Below, in pieces: positions 53,329-61,763 of a stretch of DNA of 64,000 bases; the first letter of the stretch is position 1; each line of letters opens with the position of its first letter. The notes under the pieces are model-generated. The model was given only the letters and a program-made list of their open reading frames with translations. It was not told the origin of the DNA and searched no databases. A program made the translations under genes and the position numbers. This stretch comes from CATOSP01 sp965205385 (lineage in GTDB: Bacteria; Chloroflexota; Dehalococcoidia; Lucifugimonadales; UBA3495): NCBI GenBank assembly GCA_965205385.1, contig CBDBGS010000006.1, positions 372,001 to 436,000 on the forward strand. The letters are read 5' to 3'.

Positions 53329-53372
53329 ACGCCATCACCTCCTTTACGAAAATTCCGCCAAGCGGTTGATCT

Positions 53373-53402
53373 ATTCTAACCACCCCTTTACTCCAATGTC
53401 AA
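53373..53402 (-). promoter_or_regulatory. Sigma-70-type promoter for the structured RNA
   Basis: On the minus strand TTGACA (53397-53402), an 18-base spacer and TAGAAT (53373-53378). The expected start is near 53366, followed by a small CCGC/GCGG hairpin. Confidence 0.65.
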
Positions 53403-53474
53403 CCCGAATTTGGGCACGCAACTAGAATTCTAAAATCTTTGGGTAGCGCCCGGATTTCCCGGTGAGAAGGGCCA

Positions 53475-54419
53475 ATGCGCGTTGTCTTCATGGGTACCCC
53501 CGCGTTTGTGACACCGGTGCTGGACGCGTTGTGCGGCGCGGCCGATGTGTCGGTGGACGCGGTCTACGCTCCACCCGACAGGCCGCGGGGCCGGGGACGC
53601 TCGCCCGAAATGCCTCCGGTCAAGACCCACGCGCTAGAACTGGGCCTGGATGTGTTGCAGCCCGAGTCCCTGCGGTCCGCACAGGTTAGATCAGAACTCC
53701 AGGCCCTCAGGCCCGACTTGATCGTGGTCGCGGCCTATGGAAAGTTTCTGCCGCCCCGAGTGTTGGCGACCCCGCCCCACGGCTGCCTGAATCTGCATCC
53801 CTCGTTGCTCCCCTGGTACCGGGGCCCATCCCCCGTCCCGTCGACTATCCTGGGGGGCGACAGTCTCACGGGTGTCACGTTGATGCTGCTCGACGAAGGG
53901 ATGGACACCGGACCGATCATCGCCCAGGCGAAATACACGCTGTCGGGTGAGGAGACGGCCGAGACTCTGATGGGAGCCCTGTTTGCCAGGGGCTCCGATC
54001 TCTTGATGGAGAATCTGGACCCCTGGGTGTCCGGTGGGTTACAACTATGCCCACAGGATGAAGCAAGGGCAACGGTGACGCGCAAACTCGAACGCGAGGA
54101 TGGAAGAGCGGATTGGATGCTTTCGGCGATCCAGCTATCCACGCGGCGCAGGGCTTACACTCCGTGGCCTGGCCTCTACACCCATTGGGACGGCAAGGTG
54201 GTGAAGCTGTTGGATGTAGTTGCCTTGCCGCGAGAAATCGCTCAGGAAGCCGGACCGGGTACGGTCTGCGTAACCGGCCAGGTAGACCTACCTCTGGCCG
54301 TTGTGACCGGAGACGGGCTGCTGGGGCTAAAGCGCCTCCAGATAGAAGGCCGGAACGCCGTTAACGGAGCCGAGTTCCTGCGAGGCTATCCAGGAATCGC
54401 CGGCTCCTCTCTGGTCTAG
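53475..54419 (+). CDS. fmt: Methionyl-tRNA formyltransferase
   Basis: A 314-residue enzyme that formylates initiator Met-tRNA with 10-formyl-THF. The N-terminal domain has VFMGTPAFVTPVLDAL, AYGKFLPPRVLATPPHGCLN and SLLPWYRGPSPVPSTILGG, then TLMLLDEGMDTGPII with the catalytic Asp. The C-terminal barrel (about 205-310) includes the RRAYTPWPGLYTHWDG segment. ATG start, divergent from the rpsP region. Def is not adjacent. Confidence 0.95.
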   Translation: MRVVFMGTPAFVTPVLDALCGAADVSVDAVYAPPDRPRGRGRSPEMPPVKTHALELGLDVLQPESLRSAQVRSELQALRPDLIVVAAYGKFLPPRVLATPPHGCLNLHPSLLPWYRGPSPVPSTILGGDSLTGVTLMLLDEGMDTGPIIAQAKYTLSGEETAETLMGALFARGSDLLMENLDPWVSGGLQLCPQDEARATVTRKLEREDGRADWMLSAIQLSTRRRAYTPWPGLYTHWDGKVVKLLDVVALPREIAQEAGPGTVCVTGQVDLPLAVVTGDGLLGLKRLQIEGRNAVNGAEFLRGYPGIAGSSLV

Positions 54420-54434
54420 TCCGGGTGCGCGGAC

Positions 54435-55478
54435 CTATTTGAACTGGGGAACGACTTTCTCCATGAACAACTGCAATGAGTTGTGCTGCCGCTCCGGGGA
54501 AATCTGACTACCGTAGTTCACTTCGAAAACTATCTGGTCCAGGCTAAGCTCCTCCCTGAGTTGATGCAACCTGTCAGACACGGCCTCGGGCGTGCCGTAG
54601 ACCACCTTATCTCTCAACCAATCGTCATAGCTCATGCCCAGGATACGGTCGGACTCCGCCTGCCAATCTCCCGTGGTGCCGCCGTAGTCCGCATAGCTGC
54701 CGACGCGTACTCCGAGCCGGTTCACAGAGAACATGGCGCTCTCCTGGGGTTCCCAATACGCTCGTTCGGCGCTCTCCGCCACGTATATCGGTACCCTTAA
54801 CCCCACCTTGGACTCTCCGGCATGTCCAGCCTTTTGCCATGCCTTCCGGTAGTCGGCGATATGAGGCGCGAGTTCGGAAAGCGCGAACACACGGGACGGG
54901 TTGATGAAGATCGGGTAGCCCAGTGTTCCCATGATCGGGAAGCTCTCCGCGGAGGTGATCCCCAGGTGGATGGGAGGATGGGGTGTCTGGTAGGGCTTGG
55001 GTTCGATGTCCAGGTCCTGGACTTGGACGTATTTTCCCTCGAATGAGAAAGTTTCACAGGTCCAGGCCTTGACGATGACCTCCAAGAACTCCTCGAAGCG
55101 GTCCCGGCTCTCCTGGAACGGCACGTTGTACCCCTCGTGCACGTTGGGGAAAGTGCCCCTGCCTACTCCAAACTCCAAACGCCCCTTGCTGATGTGGTCC
55201 AGGGTCGCCACTTCCTCGGCGATTCGCACCGGGTTGCCAAGGGGCAGGCAAAGGACGGCCAAGCCGATCCTCACCCTCTTCGTGCGGGTGGCCAGCGCGC
55301 TGGCGATGGTCACCGGCGCAGACAATACGCGCCCGGCATTAAAGTGGTATTCCGCCAGCCACAGCGAATCGACTCCCAGAGCCTCCGCTTTGTCGGCCAG
55401 TTCGAAACACTCGTCGAAGGCCTCGGCCTGGGTTATTCCTTCGCGGCGTGGGAACTCTAAGAACAGTCCGAAATCCAT
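54435..55478 (-). CDS. LLM-class flavin/F420-dependent oxidoreductase (1)
   Basis: A 347-residue luciferase-like monooxygenase fold protein: FGLFLEFPRREGITQAEAFD, LGVDSLWLAEYHFNAGRVLS, and RLEFGVGRGTFPNVHEGYNV. ATG at 55478 with GGAGGAG is chosen; the open extension upstream is the end of the neighbour gene. Cofactor (FMN or F420) and substrate are not determined. It pairs with a second LLM gene 10 bases upstream; such families are expanded in SAR202-type Chloroflexota. Confidence 0.88.
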   Translation of the reverse strand: MDFGLFLEFPRREGITQAEAFDECFELADKAEALGVDSLWLAEYHFNAGRVLSAPVTIASALATRTKRVRIGLAVLCLPLGNPVRIAEEVATLDHISKGRLEFGVGRGTFPNVHEGYNVPFQESRDRFEEFLEVIVKAWTCETFSFEGKYVQVQDLDIEPKPYQTPHPPIHLGITSAESFPIMGTLGYPIFINPSRVFALSELAPHIADYRKAWQKAGHAGESKVGLRVPIYVAESAERAYWEPQESAMFSVNRLGVRVGSYADYGGTTGDWQAESDRILGMSYDDWLRDKVVYGTPEAVSDRLHQLREELSLDQIVFEVNYGSQISPERQHNSLQLFMEKVVPQFK

Positions 55479-55488
55479 GACTCCTCCG

Positions 55489-56475
55489 TCAATCGAGGCG
55501 GGTTGGGTGATCGTTTTCTGGTTGCCGGAAGTGCGGAAGCACCTTGCTGGAGAACATCTCCATCTGCCGGAAGACTCCGTCGGCGTCGGAAGACAGGAAG
55601 CTGAAGTTGAAGTCCCGGACTCCCGCCTCGACACGTTCCTGGATACCTCCTACGCAATCTTCGGCAGTTCCCGCGATACATAGGGCCTGGGCAAGGTCCT
55701 CTGCTGACCGGTCCGGGGTTACATAGCGTTGACCCACGTTGGCCACCGCCTGAGCCATTGCAATCGACCGGTCCTCCGAGATGGACGTAGGTTGGTTCAA
55801 ACCCCAATGGAATCCAGTCAGGTCCCTGCCAGCTCCCCCGGCGATCTGGCGAATGGCCTCGTTGGTCCGTTGCAGCCGGCGGACCGTGAACAGATAGGGG
55901 TACCAGCCATCACCTAGAAGCGCGGCGCGCCGCATTGCGGCATCGCTTCGGCCCGAGACCCAGATGGGAGGATGCGGCTGCTGGACTGGTTTCGGGAGGA
56001 GGGTGACGTCTTCGAAGTCAAAGAAGCGTCCGTGATGTGTCACGTGCTCCTCGGTCCAGAGGCGCTTCATGACTTCCAATATCTCATTGGTCCGGCGGCC
56101 CCGGGTGCGGACCGACACTTGGACGGCGTCGAACTCGATCTGGGTGCCCCGCTGTCCGCTGATGCCTATGCCGAAGTCGACTCTGCCGTTTGACACCAGG
56201 TCCAGAGTGCCGACCATCTTCGCCAAGAGGACCGGGTTGTAAAGGGGGGCGATGACGATGCCAGTCATAACGCGCAGGGTTTTGGTGGCCCCGGCCGCCG
56301 CCGCCATCGCGGGGATACCCAGAAGCGTTGGCCTGGGGGGATTGCCGTCCATCAGATGTTCCCCTGTGGTGATCCGGTCAAAACCCAGCGCCTCGGCCCG
56401 CCGGGCAAACTCCGCCACGTCGAAGTACCCTTCACCGCCAAAACTACAACCGAAGGTCAGTCCCGTATCTGCCAC
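55489..56475 (-). CDS. LLM-class F420-dependent oxidoreductase (2)
   Basis: A 328-residue LLM protein: EFARRAEALGFDRITTGEHL, APLYNPVLLAKMVGTLDLVS, GRVDFGIGISGQRGTQIEFD and PHPPIWVSGRSDAAMRRAAL. GTG start with AGGAGGAGAC just upstream. It is the first gene of a two-gene minus-strand unit. Related proteins reduce or oxidise with F420 or act as two-component monooxygenases; which applies is unknown. Confidence 0.87.
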   Translation of the reverse strand: MADTGLTFGCSFGGEGYFDVAEFARRAEALGFDRITTGEHLMDGNPPRPTLLGIPAMAAAAGATKTLRVMTGIVIAPLYNPVLLAKMVGTLDLVSNGRVDFGIGISGQRGTQIEFDAVQVSVRTRGRRTNEILEVMKRLWTEEHVTHHGRFFDFEDVTLLPKPVQQPHPPIWVSGRSDAAMRRAALLGDGWYPYLFTVRRLQRTNEAIRQIAGGAGRDLTGFHWGLNQPTSISEDRSIAMAQAVANVGQRYVTPDRSAEDLAQALCIAGTAEDCVGGIQERVEAGVRDFNFSFLSSDADGVFRQMEMFSSKVLPHFRQPENDHPTRLD

Positions 56476-56838
56476 GTCTCCTCCTGTGATCGCCCCATGC
56501 TCCGCATCATACCCACGGGGAGACTCCGGGGCAAGCGGGCTGGCTCTTCGACTCCAATCCGTTCCGCACTTGGCGAGTGGGCATCATGCGGCGGAAGTGT
56601 ATATTGGATGGCTCTGCGCTAGGCAAGCCCATGTAGAGACACAACCCATATCCAGAGGGTAGGCTAGGAGAGGGCTGCCAACAGGACTTTAGAAGCCGCG
56701 TACCGGACGGTAGCCCGTTGGCCCGGAGCGAAGCCGAGGGTATCATGGGCTTGAGCCGAGGGGTTGGCAACTCCAGCCGCCATACTCCAGCCCCCATTGC
56801 CATCGGCCAATGCGATCCTAGACGGCAGGAATAGTCCC

Positions 56839-58218
56839 ATGACGACAGGACCTATTAAGATCGAAGGCGCCCGTTTCATACTGACCATGGACCCGGAAAG
56901 GAGGATTATCCAGGATGGCTCCATTGTCATTGACGGGCAGCGCGTCACCCACGTGGGAAAAGCCAGTGAACTCCGGGACGTGACCGCCGGCAGGGTGATC
57001 GACGGCAGCGAAATGGTCGTGACTCCCGGCTTCTGCAACGGCCACATGCACATCAGCTACGCCCACGCCACCAGAGGGATCTTCCCAGACGACCTCGGCC
57101 CTGCCTACCTGCCCAACGTGTTCACGCTCCAGGGCGCGATGACGGCTGAAGAGGAGTATTACACATCCCTCTTGGGAATTACCGAGCTGCTCAAATACGG
57201 GACAACCTGTTTCCTGGACCCAGGCAGCACCAAGTACCTCGACGAGTGCATTAAGGCCTATGAAGAGTCCGGTTGCCGGATCATTGTAGGCCGCCACGTC
57301 ACCGATCGGCCCAACCCCGTCAACCTGCCCCAATATTCGACCGCCGAAGCGATTTCCGGCATGGAAGAGGTTATCCGAGACTACGACCATGCGCTGGATG
57401 GCAGGGTCCGGGCGTGGGCAATGCCCTTCTCGGAGGGGTTTTGCACCAGGGAGCTTCTTGAAGGGGCCAAGGAGTTGGCCGCCAGATATCAGACGGGGCT
57501 GACCCTCCACCACAGCAACACGCCGCAATCCAAAGAGGCATCCATCCGGAGCCATGGGAAGCTGCCGACCGAGTACCTGGAGGAGATCGGTGTCCTCGGC
57601 CCTGACACGACCCTGGCCCACTGTCTCGGTCTGGAAATGGCGGAAGTTGAGTGCATGGCGCGCACCGGCTCAAGGGGGATCATGTGCCCCACGGCGGCGG
57701 TCAAGGGAGGGTCGGGTATGACCCGGACAGCCCTCCTGCCGGAGATGTTGGAACAGGGAGTCACCGTCGGCCTGGGCACCGACGCCGGCAACAACTCCAA
57801 CCTGGTGGAGACCATGCGGTCCATGTATCTGGTTGCGGTGCTCTACAAGGACGGACGGCAGGACGTGGGCATGGTCCCCGCGGAAACTGCCCTGGAGTTG
57901 GCCACCATCCAGGGAGCGAAGGCTTTGGGTTTGGGCGGCGACATAGGTTCCATCGAGGTGGGCAAGAAAGCCGACATGGTCCTCTTCGACACCAAGCGGC
58001 CGGAATGGCGGACCATCTTCAACCCGGTGAACAACCTGGTCTACAACGCAGATGGCCGGAGTGTCCATACGGTAATCGTCGATGGCCGGGTGGTCGTGGA
58101 AGACCACCGGCCAACGTTCGTCGACGAGTGGGAGTTGATCCAAAAAGTGCAGGAGATCGGGGCGGACCTGATGCAACGCACCGGAATCACCGTGCCGCAG
58201 CGGTGGCCTTTGGTGTAA
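56839..58218 (+). CDS. Amidohydrolase of the TRZ/ATZ (chlorohydrolase) type
   Basis: A 459-residue metal-dependent hydrolase. FCNGHMHISY carries the first metal His pair, TLHHSNTPQ and LAHCLGLEMA supply further ligands, and VGLGTDAGNNSNL the catalytic Asp. The flanking beta-sandwich has ARFILTMDPERRIIQDGSIV and GKKADMVLFDT. Relatives deaminate or dechlorinate ring nitrogens. ATG at 56839, with AGGA upstream. The 363-base gap before it shows no gene. Confidence 0.9.
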   Translation: MTTGPIKIEGARFILTMDPERRIIQDGSIVIDGQRVTHVGKASELRDVTAGRVIDGSEMVVTPGFCNGHMHISYAHATRGIFPDDLGPAYLPNVFTLQGAMTAEEEYYTSLLGITELLKYGTTCFLDPGSTKYLDECIKAYEESGCRIIVGRHVTDRPNPVNLPQYSTAEAISGMEEVIRDYDHALDGRVRAWAMPFSEGFCTRELLEGAKELAARYQTGLTLHHSNTPQSKEASIRSHGKLPTEYLEEIGVLGPDTTLAHCLGLEMAEVECMARTGSRGIMCPTAAVKGGSGMTRTALLPEMLEQGVTVGLGTDAGNNSNLVETMRSMYLVAVLYKDGRQDVGMVPAETALELATIQGAKALGLGGDIGSIEVGKKADMVLFDTKRPEWRTIFNPVNNLVYNADGRSVHTVIVDGRVVVEDHRPTFVDEWELIQKVQEIGADLMQRTGITVPQRWPLV

Positions 58219-58231
58219 CCGGGCGAACTCT

Positions 58232-59065
58232 CTAGGACTGGCCTCCGCTGCAGTTGATTACCTGCCCGGTGATGAACGAGGCGTCGTCTGAGGCGAGGAA
58301 CGCTATGGTGGCCGCCTGTTCCTCGGGCAGCCCGGAACGCCTGATAGACTGCTGGTTCCTGATGTCCTCCCCCATCAGCCGACGGTATTCCGCGGCATCT
58401 TCCGACGTGTCTTCATCGGCCATGACACCGCCGCCGAGATGCAGCCGGGATGTCATTCGGTCTGGAATGGATGTCCCACCGGGCGATACCGTGTTCACGC
58501 GGATGCCGTAACCGCCGTACTCCATAGCCAGCACCTTGGTCAGGGCGAAAATGCCGCCCTTTCCCACAGCGTAGGGTAGCCTGTGGAGCCCCCTCGGAGA
58601 CTGGGAACCCAGGTTGACGATGGACCCCGAGCCTTGCTCCATCATGATTGGCAGCACCGCCAGGCAACACCACATGGTGGGATAGAGGGTCCGCTCCAGC
58701 TCCAGGTTCACCTGCTCTTCGGTGTACTTGTGATACGGCTGAATCCAGATCGTGCCCCCGACGTTGTTGACCAGCACGTCTATGCGCCCATATTCCGCCA
58801 CCACATCGGCCATCAATTGTTGCGCTCCGGAAAATGTTCCAACATCGCATAACGCCTCGAGGGCGGTGACGCCGTGTTCGCGCAACTCTTGGACGGTCCT
58901 GGCGGCGCTTTCGTCGACTCTATCGGCCACGGCGAGGATGCCGCCTTCTTCTCCCAGGCGCCTGGCCGTTGCCCGCCCAATGCCCTGGCCGGCTCCGGTG
59001 ACCACGCATACCTTGTCCCGGAGCCGCTTGCCTCCGGCCGCTCGTGAGTCTAGCTCTGTCGTCAA
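58232..59065 (-). CDS. Short-chain dehydrogenase/reductase
   Basis: A 277-residue classical SDR: VCVVTGAGQGIGRATARRLG, DVLVNNVGGTIWIQPY, catalytic Ser in NLGSQSPRGL and YAVGKGG for YxxxK, and GQVINCSGGQS at the end. TTG at 59065 is chosen because AAGGAGGG lies 7 bases upstream; the open frame continues 20 codons further. Convergent with the amidohydrolase. Substrate unknown. Confidence 0.88.
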   Translation of the reverse strand: MTTELDSRAAGGKRLRDKVCVVTGAGQGIGRATARRLGEEGGILAVADRVDESAARTVQELREHGVTALEALCDVGTFSGAQQLMADVVAEYGRIDVLVNNVGGTIWIQPYHKYTEEQVNLELERTLYPTMWCCLAVLPIMMEQGSGSIVNLGSQSPRGLHRLPYAVGKGGIFALTKVLAMEYGGYGIRVNTVSPGGTSIPDRMTSRLHLGGGVMADEDTSEDAAEYRRLMGEDIRNQQSIRRSGLPEEQAATIAFLASDDASFITGQVINCSGGQS

Positions 59066-59265
59066 TGCAGTCCCTCCTTGGTCATGGCTGTTAATCCAAC
59101 TATCCGAAACCAGATGATATGCCATCGCCCTGGCGGGGGCAAAAGGTCAGTGGCTTCCAAGCCCAATGCTGAGGGAGCTTCGCCGTGGTATGATCTTTGA
59201 CGCCCGATGACCCTAAGATCATAGCCATGTGATAGAAGATACTTCCGCTGGAGGTCTATTCTGAG

Positions 59266-59739
59266 ATGAGAGAAGCGAAGGGCATCACCGTCAGCTACGG
59301 TCCGGTCACCAAGAATTATGCCAAGGGGCTTACCAACCGCCGATGTCTCCTCATTTTCGGCGCGTTGCTCACGGTCGCCGGCATTGCCGGGTTCTTCCTG
59401 GGCACAAGTCCTCAGGCCCTGTACCACATGGACCTAGGCCAGAGCATCGCGTACCTGGCGCTGGGCGTGGCGGCCCTCTACGTCGGCGAGGTCTGGAACT
59501 CGGAGTACAAGCGGGTATTCCTTGGGTTGGAAGGGTTGTTCTTCCTTGTCGTCGGTGTTGCCGGGTTTATCTTGTCGGCGGTTGTGTCGGGAGCGGAATC
59601 TATCAACCTCGGAATTTTCACCGTGCAGCATCCCTGGGAGAACGCGGCGCATCTGGCGCTCGGAGTGATCTTCCTTGGGACCGCCCTGTACCCTCGACGG
59701 TTTCGCGACTACTCCTACAGCAGCAATGCCTCTGACTGA
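59266..59739 (+). CDS. Four-helix DUF4383-like membrane protein
   Basis: A 157-residue membrane protein. Segments at about 28-45 (CLLIFGALLTVAGIAGFFLG), 55-75 (IAYLALGVAALYVGEVW), 84-105 (LGLEGLFFLVVGVAGFILSA) and 126-143 (AAHLALGVIFLGTALY) give four predicted helices. The pattern resembles DUF4383. ATG start. Function unknown. Confidence 0.7.
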   Translation: MREAKGITVSYGPVTKNYAKGLTNRRCLLIFGALLTVAGIAGFFLGTSPQALYHMDLGQSIAYLALGVAALYVGEVWNSEYKRVFLGLEGLFFLVVGVAGFILSAVVSGAESINLGIFTVQHPWENAAHLALGVIFLGTALYPRRFRDYSYSSNASD

Positions 59740-59792
59740 TCGGTCAAGGGAAAGCGTCCGGTGTTGTTTTAGCCGGGCGTGGGACGGGGTAA

Positions 59793-59798
59793 TCCCCC
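59793..59798. repeat. Left 6-bp direct repeat (target-site duplication)
   Basis: TCCCCC abuts the left inverted repeat of the IS element; the same six bases follow the right one at 61666-61671. Confidence 0.6.
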
Positions 59799-61665
59799 CT
59801 AGAAACGTGGCCGGAAACTGGCTTCAGCCGGGTGGTCAGCTATACTTGAGCCATCAAGAAATAGCGAGGGCTTGAGCATGCTGGGAGAGCGGTCGGACCA
59901 GAGGGGCCTCTGGGAAGCAGACCGGTTGTATCTGGACCACGTGGGGCGGGACACCTTCTACGGTCTGCTGGCCTCGCTGCGGGGCCGCCTGTTCCGGGAC
60001 CCCGATTTCGCCGGGTTCTACTGCGCCGACAACGGCCGGGACAGCGTGCCGCCCAGCCTGCTGGCGACGGCGCTCCTGCTCCAGTCCCACGACAAGGTGA
60101 GCGACGCTGAGGCCAAGGCCCGGGCCGACTTCGACATCCGGTGGAAGGTGGCCTTGGGGATTGAGGTGGAAGACCGTCCCTTCGCCAAGAGCACGCTGCA
60201 GGTGTTCCGCGCCCAGCTGATACTGCACGGCAAGGTGCGGGAGGTGTTCGAGTCCAGCCTGCGTTTGGCCCGGGAGTCGGGGTATCTGAAAGGGCGCGGG
60301 ATGCGGGTGGCGTTGGACACGACCAACATCCTGGGCCGTGGCGCGGTGAAGGACACCTACAATCTGTTGGCGGACGGGATCGTCAAGCTGTTGCGGGCGC
60401 TGGCGGCAGTGGAGAAGTCCAGCGTCAAAGAATGGGCCAAGGCCCGGGGATATGAGCGGTACCTGGGTTCCAGCGTGAAGGGTGAGTCGGCCATCGACTG
60501 GAGCGACAAACGGGCGCGGCAGGCCCTGCTGGCCGAGATTGTGAGAGACGCCGACCGGTTGTTGGAGTTGTCGCGGCAGGCGCAGAGGGAATTGGGGGAG
60601 GATAGCGCTGAGCGGCAGCAGATAGTGGCGGCGGCGGAACTGCTGGGGCAGTTGCTGCTCCAGGACGTGGAGCGGACCGATGACGGAGTGAATCTCAAGG
60701 ACGGGGTGAGCCGGGACCGGATGATGTCGGTGCATGACCCGGAGATGCGCCACGGCCACAAGAGCAGCAGTAGACGGTTCGACGGACACAAGGCGGCCAT
60801 CGTGGTGGACACCGACTCCCAGCTGATCACCGCGGTGGAGGTATTGCCCGGCAACGCTCCGGACAACCTGGGATCGCTGGAATTGGTGGAGCAGAGCGAG
60901 GCCAACACCGGTGTGCCGGTGGAGGAAGCCATGGGCGACGCCGCCTATGGGGATGGCGATACCAGGCAGGCATTCGCCGATGCGGGACGCCGGTTGGTGG
61001 CCAGAGTGCCGGGACGGCCCGACCGGAAGCACTTTCCGAAAGAGGACTTCCATATTGACCTGGCCGCGGGCAGTTGCACCTGTCCCGCCGGACAGGTTAC
61101 CCACACCATCGTGCCGGCGGGAAAGCGGACGGGTCGCACAGGGCGGGTCCACCGCTTGCAGGCCTTCCAGTTCGACGGGGCCGAATGTCGGACATGTCCA
61201 CTGCGGTCCCAGTGCATCGCAGCCAAGGGGAGTAGGGGGCGGCGGGTGCTGATCCATCCCCAGGAAGCCCTGCTGCAGCAGGCCCGAGCGTTGCAGCAAA
61301 GCACTCATTATGACGAATATCGAGTGCGCCGAGTGGTGGTGGAACACCGGTTGGCCCGGCTGGTCCAGTTGGGCATTCGCCAGTCCCGCTATTTCGGCAG
61401 GGTCAAGACGCGATTCCAGCTGTATCTGGCTGCCACGGTAGCCAACCTGACCCTGGTGGCCGGGAAACTCGGGCGGTCGGGCCGTACCGGTGGCGGCGCA
61501 ACAGGCCGCAGCGTCGTCCTCAATATTGTCCCCTTTGTTGTCGCCCATGCTGCGGCCAATTTCTGCGCGGTCCGGCTCGGACAACTGTGGTCCGTGATCC
61601 TGCTCACGTCGGCTTTATTGCCCAAATCCCCCTACCCAACCAGGACTTTTCGGCCCGGTTTCTAG
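59799..61665 (+). mobile_element. Complete IS1182-family insertion sequence
   Basis: An 1867-bp element. The left terminal repeat begins CTAGAAACGTGGCCGGAAAC (59799-59818); the right end, read inward, begins CTAGAAACCGGGCCGAAAAG (61665-61646). They agree at 16 of 20 positions. The transposase stop TAG lies inside the right repeat. TCCCCC flanks both ends. The intact frame and repeats suggest a recent or still movable copy. Confidence 0.85.
59878..61665 (+). CDS. IS1182-family transposase
   Basis: A 595-residue DDE transposase. The N-terminal DUF772-like part has DRDVPPSLLA-like residues (GRDSVPPSLLATALLLQSHD), the first Asp is in VALDTTNILGRGAVKDTYNL, the second in EAMGDAAYGDGDTRQAFADA, and the Glu in RRVVVEHRLARLVQLGIRQS. 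A zinc-like CxCP...CRTCPLRSQC lies between. ATG at 59878 has GAGGG; a TTG lies two codons upstream. The opposite strand is also open for 576 codons, but that is a shadow. Confidence 0.92.
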   Translation: MLGERSDQRGLWEADRLYLDHVGRDTFYGLLASLRGRLFRDPDFAGFYCADNGRDSVPPSLLATALLLQSHDKVSDAEAKARADFDIRWKVALGIEVEDRPFAKSTLQVFRAQLILHGKVREVFESSLRLARESGYLKGRGMRVALDTTNILGRGAVKDTYNLLADGIVKLLRALAAVEKSSVKEWAKARGYERYLGSSVKGESAIDWSDKRARQALLAEIVRDADRLLELSRQAQRELGEDSAERQQIVAAAELLGQLLLQDVERTDDGVNLKDGVSRDRMMSVHDPEMRHGHKSSSRRFDGHKAAIVVDTDSQLITAVEVLPGNAPDNLGSLELVEQSEANTGVPVEEAMGDAAYGDGDTRQAFADAGRRLVARVPGRPDRKHFPKEDFHIDLAAGSCTCPAGQVTHTIVPAGKRTGRTGRVHRLQAFQFDGAECRTCPLRSQCIAAKGSRGRRVLIHPQEALLQQARALQQSTHYDEYRVRRVVVEHRLARLVQLGIRQSRYFGRVKTRFQLYLAATVANLTLVAGKLGRSGRTGGGATGRSVVLNIVPFVVAHAAANFCAVRLGQLWSVILLTSALLPKSPYPTRTFRPGF

Positions 61666-61671
61666 TCCCCC
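61666..61671. repeat. Right 6-bp direct repeat (target-site duplication)
   Basis: TCCCCC directly after the right inverted repeat, equal to 59793-59798. Confidence 0.6.
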
Positions 61672-61695
61672 TTTCGCAAAAGGAGAGATGAATAA

Positions 61696-61723
61696 GAAGG
61701 CCACCTCGCGCGAGGTGGCCTTC
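61696..61723 (-). terminator. 28-bp perfect palindrome, probable terminator of the Rieske gene
   Basis: GAAGGCCACCTCGC followed by its exact reverse complement. It lies 40 bases after the Rieske gene stop on the minus strand and is followed there by TTATTC. Since it is symmetric, it may also stop transcription from the IS side. Confidence 0.65.
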
Positions 61724-61763
61724 GACATTCAGGGCTTCTTGGTTCATTGGGGACTGATGCTTG

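Larger units (their letters stand above)
53034..53366 (-). ncRNA. Unassigned structured RNA / possible rpsP leader
   Basis: A promoter (53373-53402) and terminator (53034-53070) define a minus-strand transcript of about 330 bases. Its core is a 19-bp stem between 53290-53308 and 53193-53211; two pairs are G-U in the minus-strand RNA (A-C in the other). Inside are CUGG/CCAG, CGACGA/UCGUCG and UCGUA/UACGA helices. A second option pairs 53212-53225 with 53143-53155 (13 pairs, one bulge) and excludes the inner helices. It lacks the marks of tmRNA, SRP RNA and RNase P RNA. It could be a stand-alone RNA or a rpsP leader. Confidence 0.6.

Noticed and set aside
53334..53345. ATCACCTCCTTT, as at the 3' end of 16S rRNA
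   Set aside because: No other 16S sequence is present; on the other strand it is a strong Shine-Dalgarno.
53034..53366. tmRNA, RNase P RNA or SRP RNA
   Set aside because: No tag-peptide/tRNA-like ends, no GAGGAAAGUC block and no SRP tetraloop region.
59854..61584. 576-codon open frame antisense to the transposase
   Set aside because: Codon-shadow of a GC-rich gene; no recognisable domain, and the plus strand codes a full IS1182 transposase.
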